From Arthrobacter globiformis NBRC 12137 (GTDB lineage: Bacteria; Actinomycetota; Actinomycetes; Actinomycetales; Micrococcaceae), in assembly GCF_000238915.1 (NCBI RefSeq), contig NZ_BAEG01000012.1, positions 1 through 64,000 of the forward strand: a stretch of DNA of 64,000 bases, in the 5' to 3' direction. A program made the position numbers and the translations under genes. The notes beneath the pieces were generated by a model. That model saw only the letters and a program-made list of their open reading frames with translations, searched no databases and had not been told where the DNA came from. Of this stretch, positions 26,444-35,214 are shown piece after piece; the first letter of the stretch is position 1, and every line of letters starts with the position of its first letter.

Positions 26444-29400
26444 ACCAGAACATTGACTGGACCAGGCTCATCGAGTTTGCCGGAAAATTCATGGAAACGC
26501 TGGACCTCGACGCAGAAGAGAACCTTTACAAGAAGGAACTGGCCTTCAAACTTTCAGCAGTCCGAACCGAATTGCTGGCCGGGGATCCTGCATGGCACCC
26601 ACACTTCATTCGGGCCTTGCGGACGACGAACCTCGTCAACTACAGAACCATCGGTGCCTTGGACAAGCTGGATGAGGCTTCGTCGCGAGACCTGCAAGCT
26701 CTCTTGACGACGTTTTGGTCGGGGGCGCCCGAGACAGAGAAGCTGAATGCCTTGGTCGCCGGTCTTAAGGAGCTGAACTCTCGAGAACTTTCCGACGGTA
26801 TCGCCACCGGAGTGGGTTCTGTCCTGCTCATGGCAGTGGATCCGACCGAGTTCCCGCCTTACCGTCCCGAAGCGGTCCGACAGTTCTGGAACATCATCGG
26901 CTTTGACTACAAGGACGCCGTACGGACTCCGCAAGGACGCTATGACGCGTTCTTGGACGTCCTTGATCAACTCCGGTCGGAGCTGGCTATTGCAGGGCTC
27001 GGTGACTTTGACCGCCTGGAAGCCCAAGGCATCATGTGGACAGTCATGAACGCCGATCCGAAGGACGAATGGGCCTCCCAGGACGTTGTGAACTTCCGGA
27101 AATGGCGCGGAGACAAGGCCGCGGCTGCCGAGCTCGATCTCAGCACTCCCGCTGTCACGATAGCTCCCCAGCTCGAAGCCGCAGGGCGACTGATCCTCGA
27201 GAGCGGATTTCGCAGCGCTCCTTCCGCCGTCGACGGCACGACGACAACGTGGACTGTTGAGAACGCTCGCGAGCTGGCAAGAAGAAGTGAGCTCGACGTC
27301 GGCCCCGGAACCTTCATGGCGAAGTTCGAACGTCAGCTGCAAGGTGCCGGCCGTGGCGTGATCCTCTTGGCGGCGGAACTGGCCTACCTGCAGGTACTGC
27401 CTCTCTCTAACGTAGGTGCCCAAACAAAGATCGCCAGGATCGAGAAAATCCTTTCCTGGATCGAACACGACGAAGTGCCGTTACCTCCGATGCTTCAAGA
27501 GGGCCTGGGCGCCGAAGGCGCCTTCCACGGTGGTGTCGGATTCAACATTCAAGTGGCAGAGCACATGAAATGGCTCTCTCGGCTCGTTGAGCATGTAGCG
27601 ACACAACCCATGAGTCTGATTGAGGCCGCACTTTCGGATCCTTGGGCGTATCGCGACGTAACCCAGTCAGTCCCGGATGACCGCCCCATGATCCGTTACA
27701 GCGTGGACTACATTGCGTGGCCGGGATACTTGCCTCCTGTTGTAAAGAGGGAGCACCGGACAGAGATTTGGCATGCGTTTGCAGGCGTCATTGGCGGTGC
27801 AACAGGTCGAAGCGACAACGACGAGGCCGCCATTGCCAAAGACCTCCACGCCATTCGGCTCGTCCAACAGGGTAGCTCGAATGAATTCGTGGAATGGTAC
27901 AGCGAGCCCTATCTGAGCCAGTGGCGGGTAGGCGCGGAAGACTCCGGACAGCGAGCGTGGCTGGTCAGGCAGAGCCAGGCAGGGACGACCATGCTGCACC
28001 CCTGGCTTGAGGACGGTTTCGTATCCACCCCCGCGCAACACCTTGGGTCACCCACGCCAGGATCGAACCTGAGCCAAATACAGGCAGCCGTCAATAAGGG
28101 TTACCAGCACATCGAATATTCGGAGCGCAAGCTCCGTGCCATGGAATACCATCGCTTCCTCAGCATCATGAAGGTGGACGACTTCGTCCTCACCGCCTTC
28201 GAAGATGGTCTCTATCTAGGGGTCGTGACCGGGGAGGCTCACTACGTCGAGGACGCGACGTCCCGCTTGCGACGCGCTGTCGGGTGGCAGAAGACGCCGA
28301 TCAGCAATGAAGACATGCCCGCACCCCTGCCGCGGCTGCTGGCCGAGCAAGGGTCAGTCGTCGACCTCACCGAAGCGCTTTCCATCATCACGGCCTGGTT
28401 CGGTGTGGAAGCTGACCCCGACAACGAGACGGAAGTTGTGGCACACGTGCCGCAAATCGCCGTCGTACCCCACCTGAAGAAGGCCACGCCAGAACTGGCA
28501 CGAAAGCTGCACGTGGACCAGCAGCACTTACAGGAGGTGATCCGGCTCCTCCAGACCCGGCAGCAGATCGTCTTCTACGGCCCTCCCGGAACCGGCAAGA
28601 CCTTTCTGGGAACGGCGATCGCCAAGTTCCTGGCGGGGGAGGAGCACTCCGACCACGTCAAGACGGTCCAGTTCCACCCTTCCTACGCCTACGAAGACTT
28701 TTTCGAGGGCTACCGGCCGGCGAAAAGCCAGGACGGTAACGTGGCATTCAGCCTCGAAGCGGGGCCGCTGCGGCGTATCGCCGACGAAGCGGCATCTGAG
28801 GGCAACCGCGATAAGCCGTATTTTCTGATCATCGATGAGATGAACCGCGGCAACCTCGCCAAGATCTTCGGCGAGCTGTACTACCTGCTGGAGTACCGCA
28901 ACGAGGGCATCAACCTCCAGTACAACCCGGATAAGGTCTTCGCCCTGCCGCCCAACCTGTTCATCATCGGCACAATGAACACTTCGGACAGGTCTATTGC
29001 CATGGTGGACGCGGCCATTCGGCGTCGATTTGCATTCATTGAGTTGCACCCGCAGGACGGCATGATTTCGGGGCTGCTGGAACGCTTCCTCAAGGCGAAC
29101 GGAAAGCCCACTTTGCGGGCAGAACTGCTGAATGCCTTGAACAGCGAGATTGAGGAGACGAACCGTGATCTCATGATCGGGCCGTCCTACTTCATGAAGC
29201 CCCACGCTGAGACCGATGAGGGGCTCGAGGAAATCTGGAAGTACGAGCTGCTGCCGCTGCTCGAGGAGCAGTACTTCGGGCGGCTCAACCGGGACAAGGT
29301 GCGGGAGAAATTCGGGCTGGCTGCAATGCGGCGGAAGGCGGGTGCGGACGTAGGTCCCGTCGATCTCACTTTGGAGCCGGGCGTCCCCGGTGCGGGCGCC

Positions 29401-29451
29401 GGGGACGCCACAGTTGGTACGCGGTCGGAATCGGACGAAACTGAGGCGTGA
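26440..29451 (+). CDS. mcrB: McrB-type AAA+ GTPase with large N-terminal reader region
   Basis: A 1003-aa motor subunit of a type IV McrBC restriction complex. The AAA+ domain holds Walker A YGPPGTGKT (about 713-721), FHPSYAYEDFFEGYRP, Walker B LIIDEMNRGNLAKIFGEL (about 795), the McrB-type sensor GTMNTSDRS (about 846), and Arg fingers in RRRFAFIEL. About 700 residues precede it. Residues about 503-620 (GQRAWLVRQ ... DDFVLTAFEDGLYLGVVTG ... LRRAVGWQ) look like a PUA/EVE-like modified-base reader; this is pattern-based. MNTSDR-type motifs are diagnostic for McrB GTPases. It overlaps both neighbours by 1-4 nt, so McrBC is integral to the operon. Confidence 0.92.
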   Translation: MNQNIDWTRLIEFAGKFMETLDLDAEENLYKKELAFKLSAVRTELLAGDPAWHPHFIRALRTTNLVNYRTIGALDKLDEASSRDLQALLTTFWSGAPETEKLNALVAGLKELNSRELSDGIATGVGSVLLMAVDPTEFPPYRPEAVRQFWNIIGFDYKDAVRTPQGRYDAFLDVLDQLRSELAIAGLGDFDRLEAQGIMWTVMNADPKDEWASQDVVNFRKWRGDKAAAAELDLSTPAVTIAPQLEAAGRLILESGFRSAPSAVDGTTTTWTVENARELARRSELDVGPGTFMAKFERQLQGAGRGVILLAAELAYLQVLPLSNVGAQTKIARIEKILSWIEHDEVPLPPMLQEGLGAEGAFHGGVGFNIQVAEHMKWLSRLVEHVATQPMSLIEAALSDPWAYRDVTQSVPDDRPMIRYSVDYIAWPGYLPPVVKREHRTEIWHAFAGVIGGATGRSDNDEAAIAKDLHAIRLVQQGSSNEFVEWYSEPYLSQWRVGAEDSGQRAWLVRQSQAGTTMLHPWLEDGFVSTPAQHLGSPTPGSNLSQIQAAVNKGYQHIEYSERKLRAMEYHRFLSIMKVDDFVLTAFEDGLYLGVVTGEAHYVEDATSRLRRAVGWQKTPISNEDMPAPLPRLLAEQGSVVDLTEALSIITAWFGVEADPDNETEVVAHVPQIAVVPHLKKATPELARKLHVDQQHLQEVIRLLQTRQQIVFYGPPGTGKTFLGTAIAKFLAGEEHSDHVKTVQFHPSYAYEDFFEGYRPAKSQDGNVAFSLEAGPLRRIADEAASEGNRDKPYFLIIDEMNRGNLAKIFGELYYLLEYRNEGINLQYNPDKVFALPPNLFIIGTMNTSDRSIAMVDAAIRRRFAFIELHPQDGMISGLLERFLKANGKPTLRAELLNALNSEIEETNRDLMIGPSYFMKPHAETDEGLEEIWKYELLPLLEEQYFGRLNRDKVREKFGLAAMRRKAGADVGPVDLTLEPGVPGAGAGDATVGTRSESDETEA

Positions 29452-30668
29452 TGCCGTCCGAGATTGTTTTGGACGAGCTGCAGACGGTCGCGGAGCCTGT
29501 CGAGTTAGAGCGGGAAGTCGCTGCGACGTTGCGGGACACCGGTCTGGTGTCGGTGCTTCCGGCGCACGGGGGCCTCTGGACGGTCCTGCCCGCGGGGAGG
29601 GTCGGTGCGGTTCAGATTGGCGACTTGCTGGTGCGGGTGAAGCCGAAGGAGAAGGTAGGGCTGAGCCGGCTCCTGTTCCTGCTGGGCTACGCCATCAATC
29701 CTGGTTTCCGACCGGATGATGTTGCCGGTGAAGAGGATGATGACCTGTTTGCCGCCTTGGGGGAATCGCTGACCCGGCACTGCGAGCGGGCACTGGATCG
29801 TGGGGCTTTGAACGGGTACGTGCACGTAGAAGAAGCGCTGCGGACGGTGCGCGGACGGATCCGGGTGGGAGACCAGATGACCCGGCGGCCGGGAATGCTC
29901 CTGCCACTGGAGGTTGCCTACGACGACTTCACGGTGGACATTCCCGAGAACCGGATCTTGAGGGCTTCCGTCCGGCTGATGATGCAGGTGCCGCGGCTTT
30001 CTGAAGGGGTGCGGGAGCGGCTGGCGCACATTGATTCGAAGCTGGACGGAGTGTCCGCTGTGCGGTTCGGGGCGCCTTTGCCGGCGTGGACCGAATCCAG
30101 GCTCAATGAACGGTATGTCCCGGCGCTGCGCCTAGCTGAGATCATCCTGCGGAACATGTCCGCGGAGGCTGGACTGGGGCAGCACGTGGTTGCATCGTTT
30201 GTGGTGAATATGGCGGCTGTCTTCGAAGATTTCGTGACGACTGCTCTGCGCGAGGCCTTGGATATGTATCCGGGGGAGACACGCGGGCAGTACGAGGCGT
30301 ACATGGATGAAGCCGAAGTGGGCTACGGCAAGGGTGACCGTGTGCGGATGTACGTGGACATCGTCCATTCGGTAGATCGTGTACCGGCCATAGTTTTCGA
30401 CGCCAAGTACAAGGCCGCGTCCACATCTGGTGCTTACCCGAACGCCGATCATTACCAAATGCTGGCCTATTGCACGGCATTGACCGTACCGACGGCATGG
30501 CTTATTTACGCGGGCGCCGGCGTCCCCCGGACACGGAGGATCAGCAACAGTTCGGTGTCTATCGTTGAGTTTCCGCTGGACGTTTCCCAGCCGCCGTCCG
30601 CCTTGCTAGCGCGTGTGAATGTGCTGGCTGACGCTTCGTACCGGGAATGGGCAGGCCGCAAGCTTTAG
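29451..30668 (+). CDS. mcrC: McrC-type nuclease subunit
   Basis: A 405-aa partner of McrB. The N-terminal domain carries the McrC pattern (VLPAGRVGAVQIGDLLVRVKPKE), the helical middle has TVDIPENRILRASVRLM, and the C-terminal PD-(D/E)xK nuclease is visible as YVDIVHS...IVFDAKYKAAS...ADHYQMLAYCTAL (catalytic D-A-K-Y-K near residue 313). McrC binds the McrB hexamer, stimulates its GTPase and cuts DNA. ATG 29451 overlaps the mcrB stop by one base and is 4 nt after GAGG; GTG 29448 is an alternative. It is the last gene of the defence operon and converges on the gene at 30789-32198. Confidence 0.92.
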   Translation: MPSEIVLDELQTVAEPVELEREVAATLRDTGLVSVLPAHGGLWTVLPAGRVGAVQIGDLLVRVKPKEKVGLSRLLFLLGYAINPGFRPDDVAGEEDDDLFAALGESLTRHCERALDRGALNGYVHVEEALRTVRGRIRVGDQMTRRPGMLLPLEVAYDDFTVDIPENRILRASVRLMMQVPRLSEGVRERLAHIDSKLDGVSAVRFGAPLPAWTESRLNERYVPALRLAEIILRNMSAEAGLGQHVVASFVVNMAAVFEDFVTTALREALDMYPGETRGQYEAYMDEAEVGYGKGDRVRMYVDIVHSVDRVPAIVFDAKYKAASTSGAYPNADHYQMLAYCTALTVPTAWLIYAGAGVPRTRRISNSSVSIVEFPLDVSQPPSALLARVNVLADASYREWAGRKL

Positions 30669-30788
30669 AGGGGTAGCTTACGCTCCGTTCTCGGCATCGC
30701 TGTCTCAGGTATCGAGCTGCGGCCATGGCGTCGGCGACCAGGCCTTTGGGATCGTGGCATGGACGCCGGCCCCCGACGCCAACCGGCG

Positions 30789-32198
30789 TCAACCGATGAT
30801 TCGAAGTCTCCTGGGGAGCAGCGTATCTTCTGCTGAACCTACGCCAGCCCCGAGTGCTCGGCCTTTCGTCAGGTTTGGCTTGGCAGGTGCCGGGTGCGGA
30901 ACGGATACGCCTGCCCTGTCCATGGGGCTGCCGATGATGGGTGTGTAATCCTTCCTTGCTTCGCGCAGCCAATGGGGTGTCGCTCCGAGCAGAGGTGCGT
31001 TGTCGATGATGGCCGTTGCATCGAAGGTCTTCCACGGCTCGAATTTTTGTTCATCGAGAAGGCCGCGTGGAACCCATTTGTCGGCACCGCGTCCCTGGCC
31101 AACAGCGAAGTCCGCTTCGAGACGGAAGAAGAGCTCGCTGATCTCGTGGCGGGCAGGAAAATAGTCGGGCCACGAAGCTACTCCGATGCGTGCCGCCGGT
31201 GAGTCGCTGCCTGTCCCTGGAAACTCGCGGAGGACGTCACTGATCGCGTTGCGGAGCGCCGTGAGTGGATTCTTACCGTCTTTGCGGTCGGGGTGCGGGG
31301 CTGCGATGAAGACTACGACCAGCCCCGACGTTTCGAGCGGATGCGCCGCGAGGGCCTGGGCCCACCGCCGGACCTTGCTCTCCAGGCCTCGTGATGCTGT
31401 GGCCGTGATCTCGTAGGCGATCCGTAGCCCATCCGTGCGCACGATTACGCCGTCGGCGCGGCGGTTGTCCGGTTTCTTCGCAGTCTTGCCGAGTCCGCCG
31501 CCCAGGAGCAGGTCCACGGAGGCGAAGGTTTCGCCTAGGACAGTCCCGATGGGCAAGACCTCGGCAGCTCTGAGCGCTACTTCGGCTGCCAAGACGTTGT
31601 GCCTATCGTATTGCCCGCCGGAGGACCAAGGCTGGCCGCCGGTCACGGTCAGCGACTCGGGGCCGGTCAGGGTCGGCTCGATAAGCAGCTTGTAGACCTC
31701 CGTGGCTGCCGGCCGGTAAAGGATGTTCCGACCTGGCTTGATGCCCGCGTACCGCCGGGGAACCGGGAACCAGCCGAAGTCGATGAGGTCGCTGGCGAAG
31801 GAAGCGGCTAGGGGTGCGCTCCGGTAGTCAAGGAACGTCCGGCATCCAGTGAACGCGGCGAGTTGTTCTGCAGTGACGGTGCGGTAGGCATGTGTGACGG
31901 ACCACGCGTTCTGACGGTTGACCCGGCCGCGATTTGTCGTCAGGAGAGGGAGGTATTCATCTTGTTCCATGAGGAGGCGCTGCGGGACACCCGGTGCGGC
32001 TCCATGGTCACGGTAGTACCTCTCGGCATGTGCGGTGGTCCAGTTGGCCTGACTGCCCGGCACCCAGAGCTCATCCCAGTACGGGTCGACGCGCTGGGCG
32101 GTGCTGACGGCGTCCAGGGTGCAGGCGGAAGGTAGCATCGCTGCGTGGATGCTTTCGGGTGTCTTCCGGCGCGGGTGCTGCGCGCTCATTGAGAGCAC
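30789..32198 (-). CDS. Replication-relaxation-like wHTH protein
   Basis: A 469-aa protein. A winged-helix-like segment (RTVTAEQLAAFTGCRTFLDYRSAPLAA..., about residues 100-160) is followed by a domain with HNVLAAEVALRAAE, RRADGVIVRTDGLRIAYEITATASRG and ESKVRRWAQAL. That order resembles the replication-relaxation family of actinobacterial conjugative and integrative elements, whose second half is a degenerate nuclease-like fold. This is recognition by pattern, not a search. It is on the opposite strand and converges on mcrC with 120 bp between them. The start is uncertain: GTG 32198 or ATG 32189. A mobile-element replication or transfer role is plausible but unproven. Confidence 0.5.
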   Translation of the reverse strand: MLSMSAQHPRRKTPESIHAAMLPSACTLDAVSTAQRVDPYWDELWVPGSQANWTTAHAERYYRDHGAAPGVPQRLLMEQDEYLPLLTTNRGRVNRQNAWSVTHAYRTVTAEQLAAFTGCRTFLDYRSAPLAASFASDLIDFGWFPVPRRYAGIKPGRNILYRPAATEVYKLLIEPTLTGPESLTVTGGQPWSSGGQYDRHNVLAAEVALRAAEVLPIGTVLGETFASVDLLLGGGLGKTAKKPDNRRADGVIVRTDGLRIAYEITATASRGLESKVRRWAQALAAHPLETSGLVVVFIAAPHPDRKDGKNPLTALRNAISDVLREFPGTGSDSPAARIGVASWPDYFPARHEISELFFRLEADFAVGQGRGADKWVPRGLLDEQKFEPWKTFDATAIIDNAPLLGATPHWLREARKDYTPIIGSPMDRAGVSVPHPAPAKPNLTKGRALGAGVGSAEDTLLPRRLRIIG

Positions 32199-33075
32199 CT
32201 GCCGGTGATGCCCACGGATGAACCGACATGGTGGACGGCTCTTCTACAGACGCCGGGGAACGTGGGAATTTCCTGCACATGTGATCCTTGGTCCGTTCGC
32301 GGGGATCTGTTCGATGGTGACGGCTTCTGCCGCAACTGGTTTCTCATAACAAGGAACATGCGTAGACGCCGGCCGCAAGTCTCTCCGCTGAGGAGCGTCG
32401 CGGATTCGCAGCTATTTTCTTGTCAGGAATGCGGTTCCTAAATGCCGCAAATCCCCCGAACTGGGACCCAAGACCAACCCGCCGTTTCCCTTACTTCCAG
32501 ATGCTGTCCCTCGGGGCGTCCCAGTCAGACCGGTCGTGTTCGCTACGGAGTTGCTAACGATAGAGGAGGGCCCGCTGCACTATGTGGTGCGCGGCCTGGC
32601 GTGCGCGCTACGAGAAGGTGGTGAAGCAACGGCAACGTATTTCCCGAAGTGCTCGGAGGTTTGCGGGTGGAGGGCGCGCGACGTGACCCGCGTTGAGACA
32701 CGCGTGGCCCCCCGCCTCGCGCGCAAATGTCAGCGTTGTGTGCGGCGTCGCCTCCTTGAAAAACACGGCGGGGAAGCTGGTAGGGATCGACGAGCGAGTG
32801 GGTTTAGTTCTTCGATCCGACAGTGGCCAGAGCTTGGGCGGGGCTTGCAAGAGCCCTGCCTCCTTTATATGACCCTCGGTTGGGCAGCTGGGACTCCTCT
32901 CGGTGTCTCGGCTATCGCCGGCCCATCCCGCCCGACATCCACTGCCAGCGTGCGACCAAGTCATCCATCGTGCCCATGGCGGCTCCGCTGAGCTCATGCG
33001 CGGCCGGCCTCACGCGGTGACGCACATCCAACCTCCCCTACACATAGTGGGCAGACGACATAGAGGGAGGACCAC
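32199..33075. other. Long stretch without a convincing gene
   Basis: About 880 bp. Several open frames cross it (for example 32536-32991 +), but none shows consistent codon bias, a ribosome site or a recognisable motif. Base composition is mixed. It may be a decayed gene or the junction between two modules of the island. The last 20 bp hold the ribosome site of the next gene. Confidence 0.5.
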
Positions 33076-33543
33076 TTGGAGCATGAGTACCGCTACAGCC
33101 GAGAGTCAATAGCACGGTCCACATTCGCCCTCCGGAGGTCGCCCTTTTCGTTGTTAGAGGACGAGTTGGAGGACCTGTTATTCCTTGCTGCTGTAGCTCT
33201 GCGCCTTGAGGACGCACTGGCCCACAGTGTCTCGTGGGTTTGCGATCACCAGGACTGCATCCTTGGAGATCGGGACGACGGGTACACCTTTTCCGAGACA
33301 GTGAGTCGGGCCATTAACCTGGTGGCGGCGAGGACGTGGGTGGACGACTTCCTCGCAGCCATTTGCCCTGGGGACCGGAACCCCAAGGAAACAATGCTTG
33401 ACTATGCGGATTGCCTTGAGGAGCTTTCAATGGGAACGGAAAGGCCGCCCGTCGGTTTTGTTGTTCAAGCGTTCGTGATGACCCCGGTGGAGGACCGAGC
33501 CACAATGCTCTGGGCGCTGACCAAAAGAAACTCACGGCCATGA
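33076..33543 (+). CDS. Hypothetical 155-aa acidic protein
   Basis: No family recognised. A soluble, Glu/Asp-rich, mainly helical sequence with two hydrophobic helices (LEDELEDLLFLAAVALRLED and AINLVAARTWVDDFLAAI). Three cysteines occur (VCDHQDC, ICPGDR). The TTG start at 33076 is well supported by GGGAGG 6-7 nt upstream, and the frame keeps a coding-like composition, unlike the preceding 880 bp. It lies 133 bp upstream of a tyrosine recombinase on the same strand and may be its partner in a nested element (inference). Confidence 0.6.
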   Translation: MEHEYRYSRESIARSTFALRRSPFSLLEDELEDLLFLAAVALRLEDALAHSVSWVCDHQDCILGDRDDGYTFSETVSRAINLVAARTWVDDFLAAICPGDRNPKETMLDYADCLEELSMGTERPPVGFVVQAFVMTPVEDRATMLWALTKRNSRP

Positions 33544-33676
33544 CAATACGGACTGATCTCTGCGACCGCAGGAGCTCGGAACAACTGATAAGGACACTTA
33601 GCGGAAGTGCCGAAACCTGCGCTAAGTTTCACCAGGCGGGGTTCGGGTTGGGCCACCAAACCCCGGAGTGCAACTC

Positions 33677-34645
33677 ATGACAGAACTTCGGGCAGTACAG
33701 GGCAGTCTCACCGCGGTCCAGATCGAAGACATCAGCAAGGCGGTCAGGGCTGCCCGGTCCAAGAACACACAGCGGGCTTACGCCTCTGCTTGGCGCCATT
33801 GGGCCTCATGGTGCGAGCACTACGGGTTCCCGGCGCTTCCCGCCGCAGCCGGAACCGTCGCCGCCTACCTGACAGAACGCGCCAAGGAAGGCCGGTCGGT
33901 GTCAACGCTCGACACGGCCCGTGCCGCGATCCGCGCCGCGCACCGAGACAGCGCGCACCTGGATCCGACAACCAACCCCGGGGTTGAGCTCGTCCTGAAG
34001 GGACTCAAACGGCAGCAGGGCTCTGCGCCGCGGATGCAGGCGCACCCGTTGAGTACGGACGAGCTCCGCCGAATCATTGACTGCATCGACCGAGAGTCTC
34101 TGCGCGGCAAGAGGGATACGGCCCTGATCCTGCTGGGATTCGCCGGAGCCCTTCGCCGCTCCGAGCTGGCGAACTTGTCGGTGCGGGACCTGGCGTTCAG
34201 AACGGACGGTGTGGTCCTCACCCTTAGCCGCAGCAAGGGAGACCAGGAAGGCAAGGGCGTCGTCGTCGGCATACTGCGCGGGAAGGTGAAACTAAGCGAT
34301 CCGTTGTTCGCATTGCGGGACTGGATCACCGCCAGCGGGATACAGGACGAGGACCCACTCTTCCAGCGCATCGCCTGGTCTGATCGGAGGGTGACAAGAC
34401 AAATGTTGACCGGCGAGTCGGTCAACCAAATCCTAAAGGAGCGCTCTTCGGCCGCAGGCTTTGACGATCTGCGCATCAGCGGACATAGTCTGCGGGCAGG
34501 CCACGCCACCACGGCCGCCGAGAAGGGGGTGCCATCGGATCGGTTGGCCCGGACCACGCGGCACAAGAATCTTGCCACCCTCGCCCGCTACGTCCGGCCG
34601 GCGGAAGTCCTGCGGGACTCAAGCAGCGGTTCCCTCGGACTTTGA
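33677..34645 (+). CDS. Second tyrosine recombinase, XerC/D-like
   Basis: A 322-aa recombinase distinct from the island integrase. The SAM-like core-binding domain (KNTQRAYASAWRHWASWCEHYG...) is followed by a catalytic domain with Arg in GFAGALRRSELANL, SGHSLRAGHAT (H-x-x-R), TRHKNLATLARYV with the late His and nucleophile Tyr, and a short tail. All catalytic residues are present. ATG 33677 has GGAG 8 nt upstream; GTG 33668 would sit on the ribosome site. Lying mid-island, it may mobilise an internal module or resolve multimers of the excised circle. Confidence 0.88.
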   Translation: MTELRAVQGSLTAVQIEDISKAVRAARSKNTQRAYASAWRHWASWCEHYGFPALPAAAGTVAAYLTERAKEGRSVSTLDTARAAIRAAHRDSAHLDPTTNPGVELVLKGLKRQQGSAPRMQAHPLSTDELRRIIDCIDRESLRGKRDTALILLGFAGALRRSELANLSVRDLAFRTDGVVLTLSRSKGDQEGKGVVVGILRGKVKLSDPLFALRDWITASGIQDEDPLFQRIAWSDRRVTRQMLTGESVNQILKERSSAAGFDDLRISGHSLRAGHATTAAEKGVPSDRLARTTRHKNLATLARYVRPAEVLRDSSSGSLGL

Positions 34646-35214
34646 TCGGTGCATGAAAGTGCCTTGGTTCTCAGCCATAACCAGCCCGCCGCCCCGACAC
34701 AGGAGTCCTAGTTCGGCATGTGTTCGACGCCAGCACCCTTGTTGTCGGTGTCTTTGACAGTGCGGTCGAAACCCGTCAAAGCCATGAACGCGCGGGGCAG
34801 AGCCCTTCTCAACGAGCCTGGCTCCGGTTTCGACCGTTTAGACCACATGGCGCCCAGCAACAATGCTGGCCCCTGTTCTTTCTCTGCCCTCTGTCCGATT
34901 GAAGAAAGTACAAGCGGAACTATTCTCTCCTTCTTTAATTGGTCTAAAGGTCTAAATAGTTATGATTTAGACTCCGTTGCCTGTATCCGTCCGGACTTCT
35001 GGCCTAGACCCCTTGGTCCAACGTGGGTCGAAAAGGTGCAACGGAAGGTAGAGAGGTGATGTTTTCGGCCTGACGGCACATCCGACAGGGGTCGCCCGCC
35101 TCGAAGATGAGTATGCTCGCCTTCCTCAATGCAGCCGTGCGCCTACGAGCCGTCATCGCCCGTGGCTGACGGCCCATTGTTGGCCGTCGGCAAAGTTGGC
35201 GCATAGGGACAGCT
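34646..35214. other. Non-coding region before the primase-helicase gene
   Basis: About 570 bp with no convincing gene. It holds the iteron-like repeats at 34836-34972 and a GC-rich stem-loop at 35165-35191 (GCTGACGGCC / GGCCGTCGGC, one wobble pair) about 24 bp before the GTG start. It is a probable origin or leader region. Confidence 0.45.
34836..34972. repeat. AT-rich iteron-like GGTCTAAA repeats
   Basis: GGTCTAAA occurs twice in tandem (34941-34948, 34949-34956), with inverted copies GTTTAGACC (34836-34844) and TTTAGAC (34966-34972), inside the most AT-rich part of this section (34920-34975). It lies 240 bp upstream of the DUF927-type primase-helicase gene. The arrangement is what an origin or autoregulatory site for that protein might look like. 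Confidence 0.45.

Noticed and set aside
32536..32991. 151-aa open frame in the gene-free stretch
   Set aside because: No ribosome site, no coding bias and Arg/Pro/Ser-rich translation without any domain pattern.
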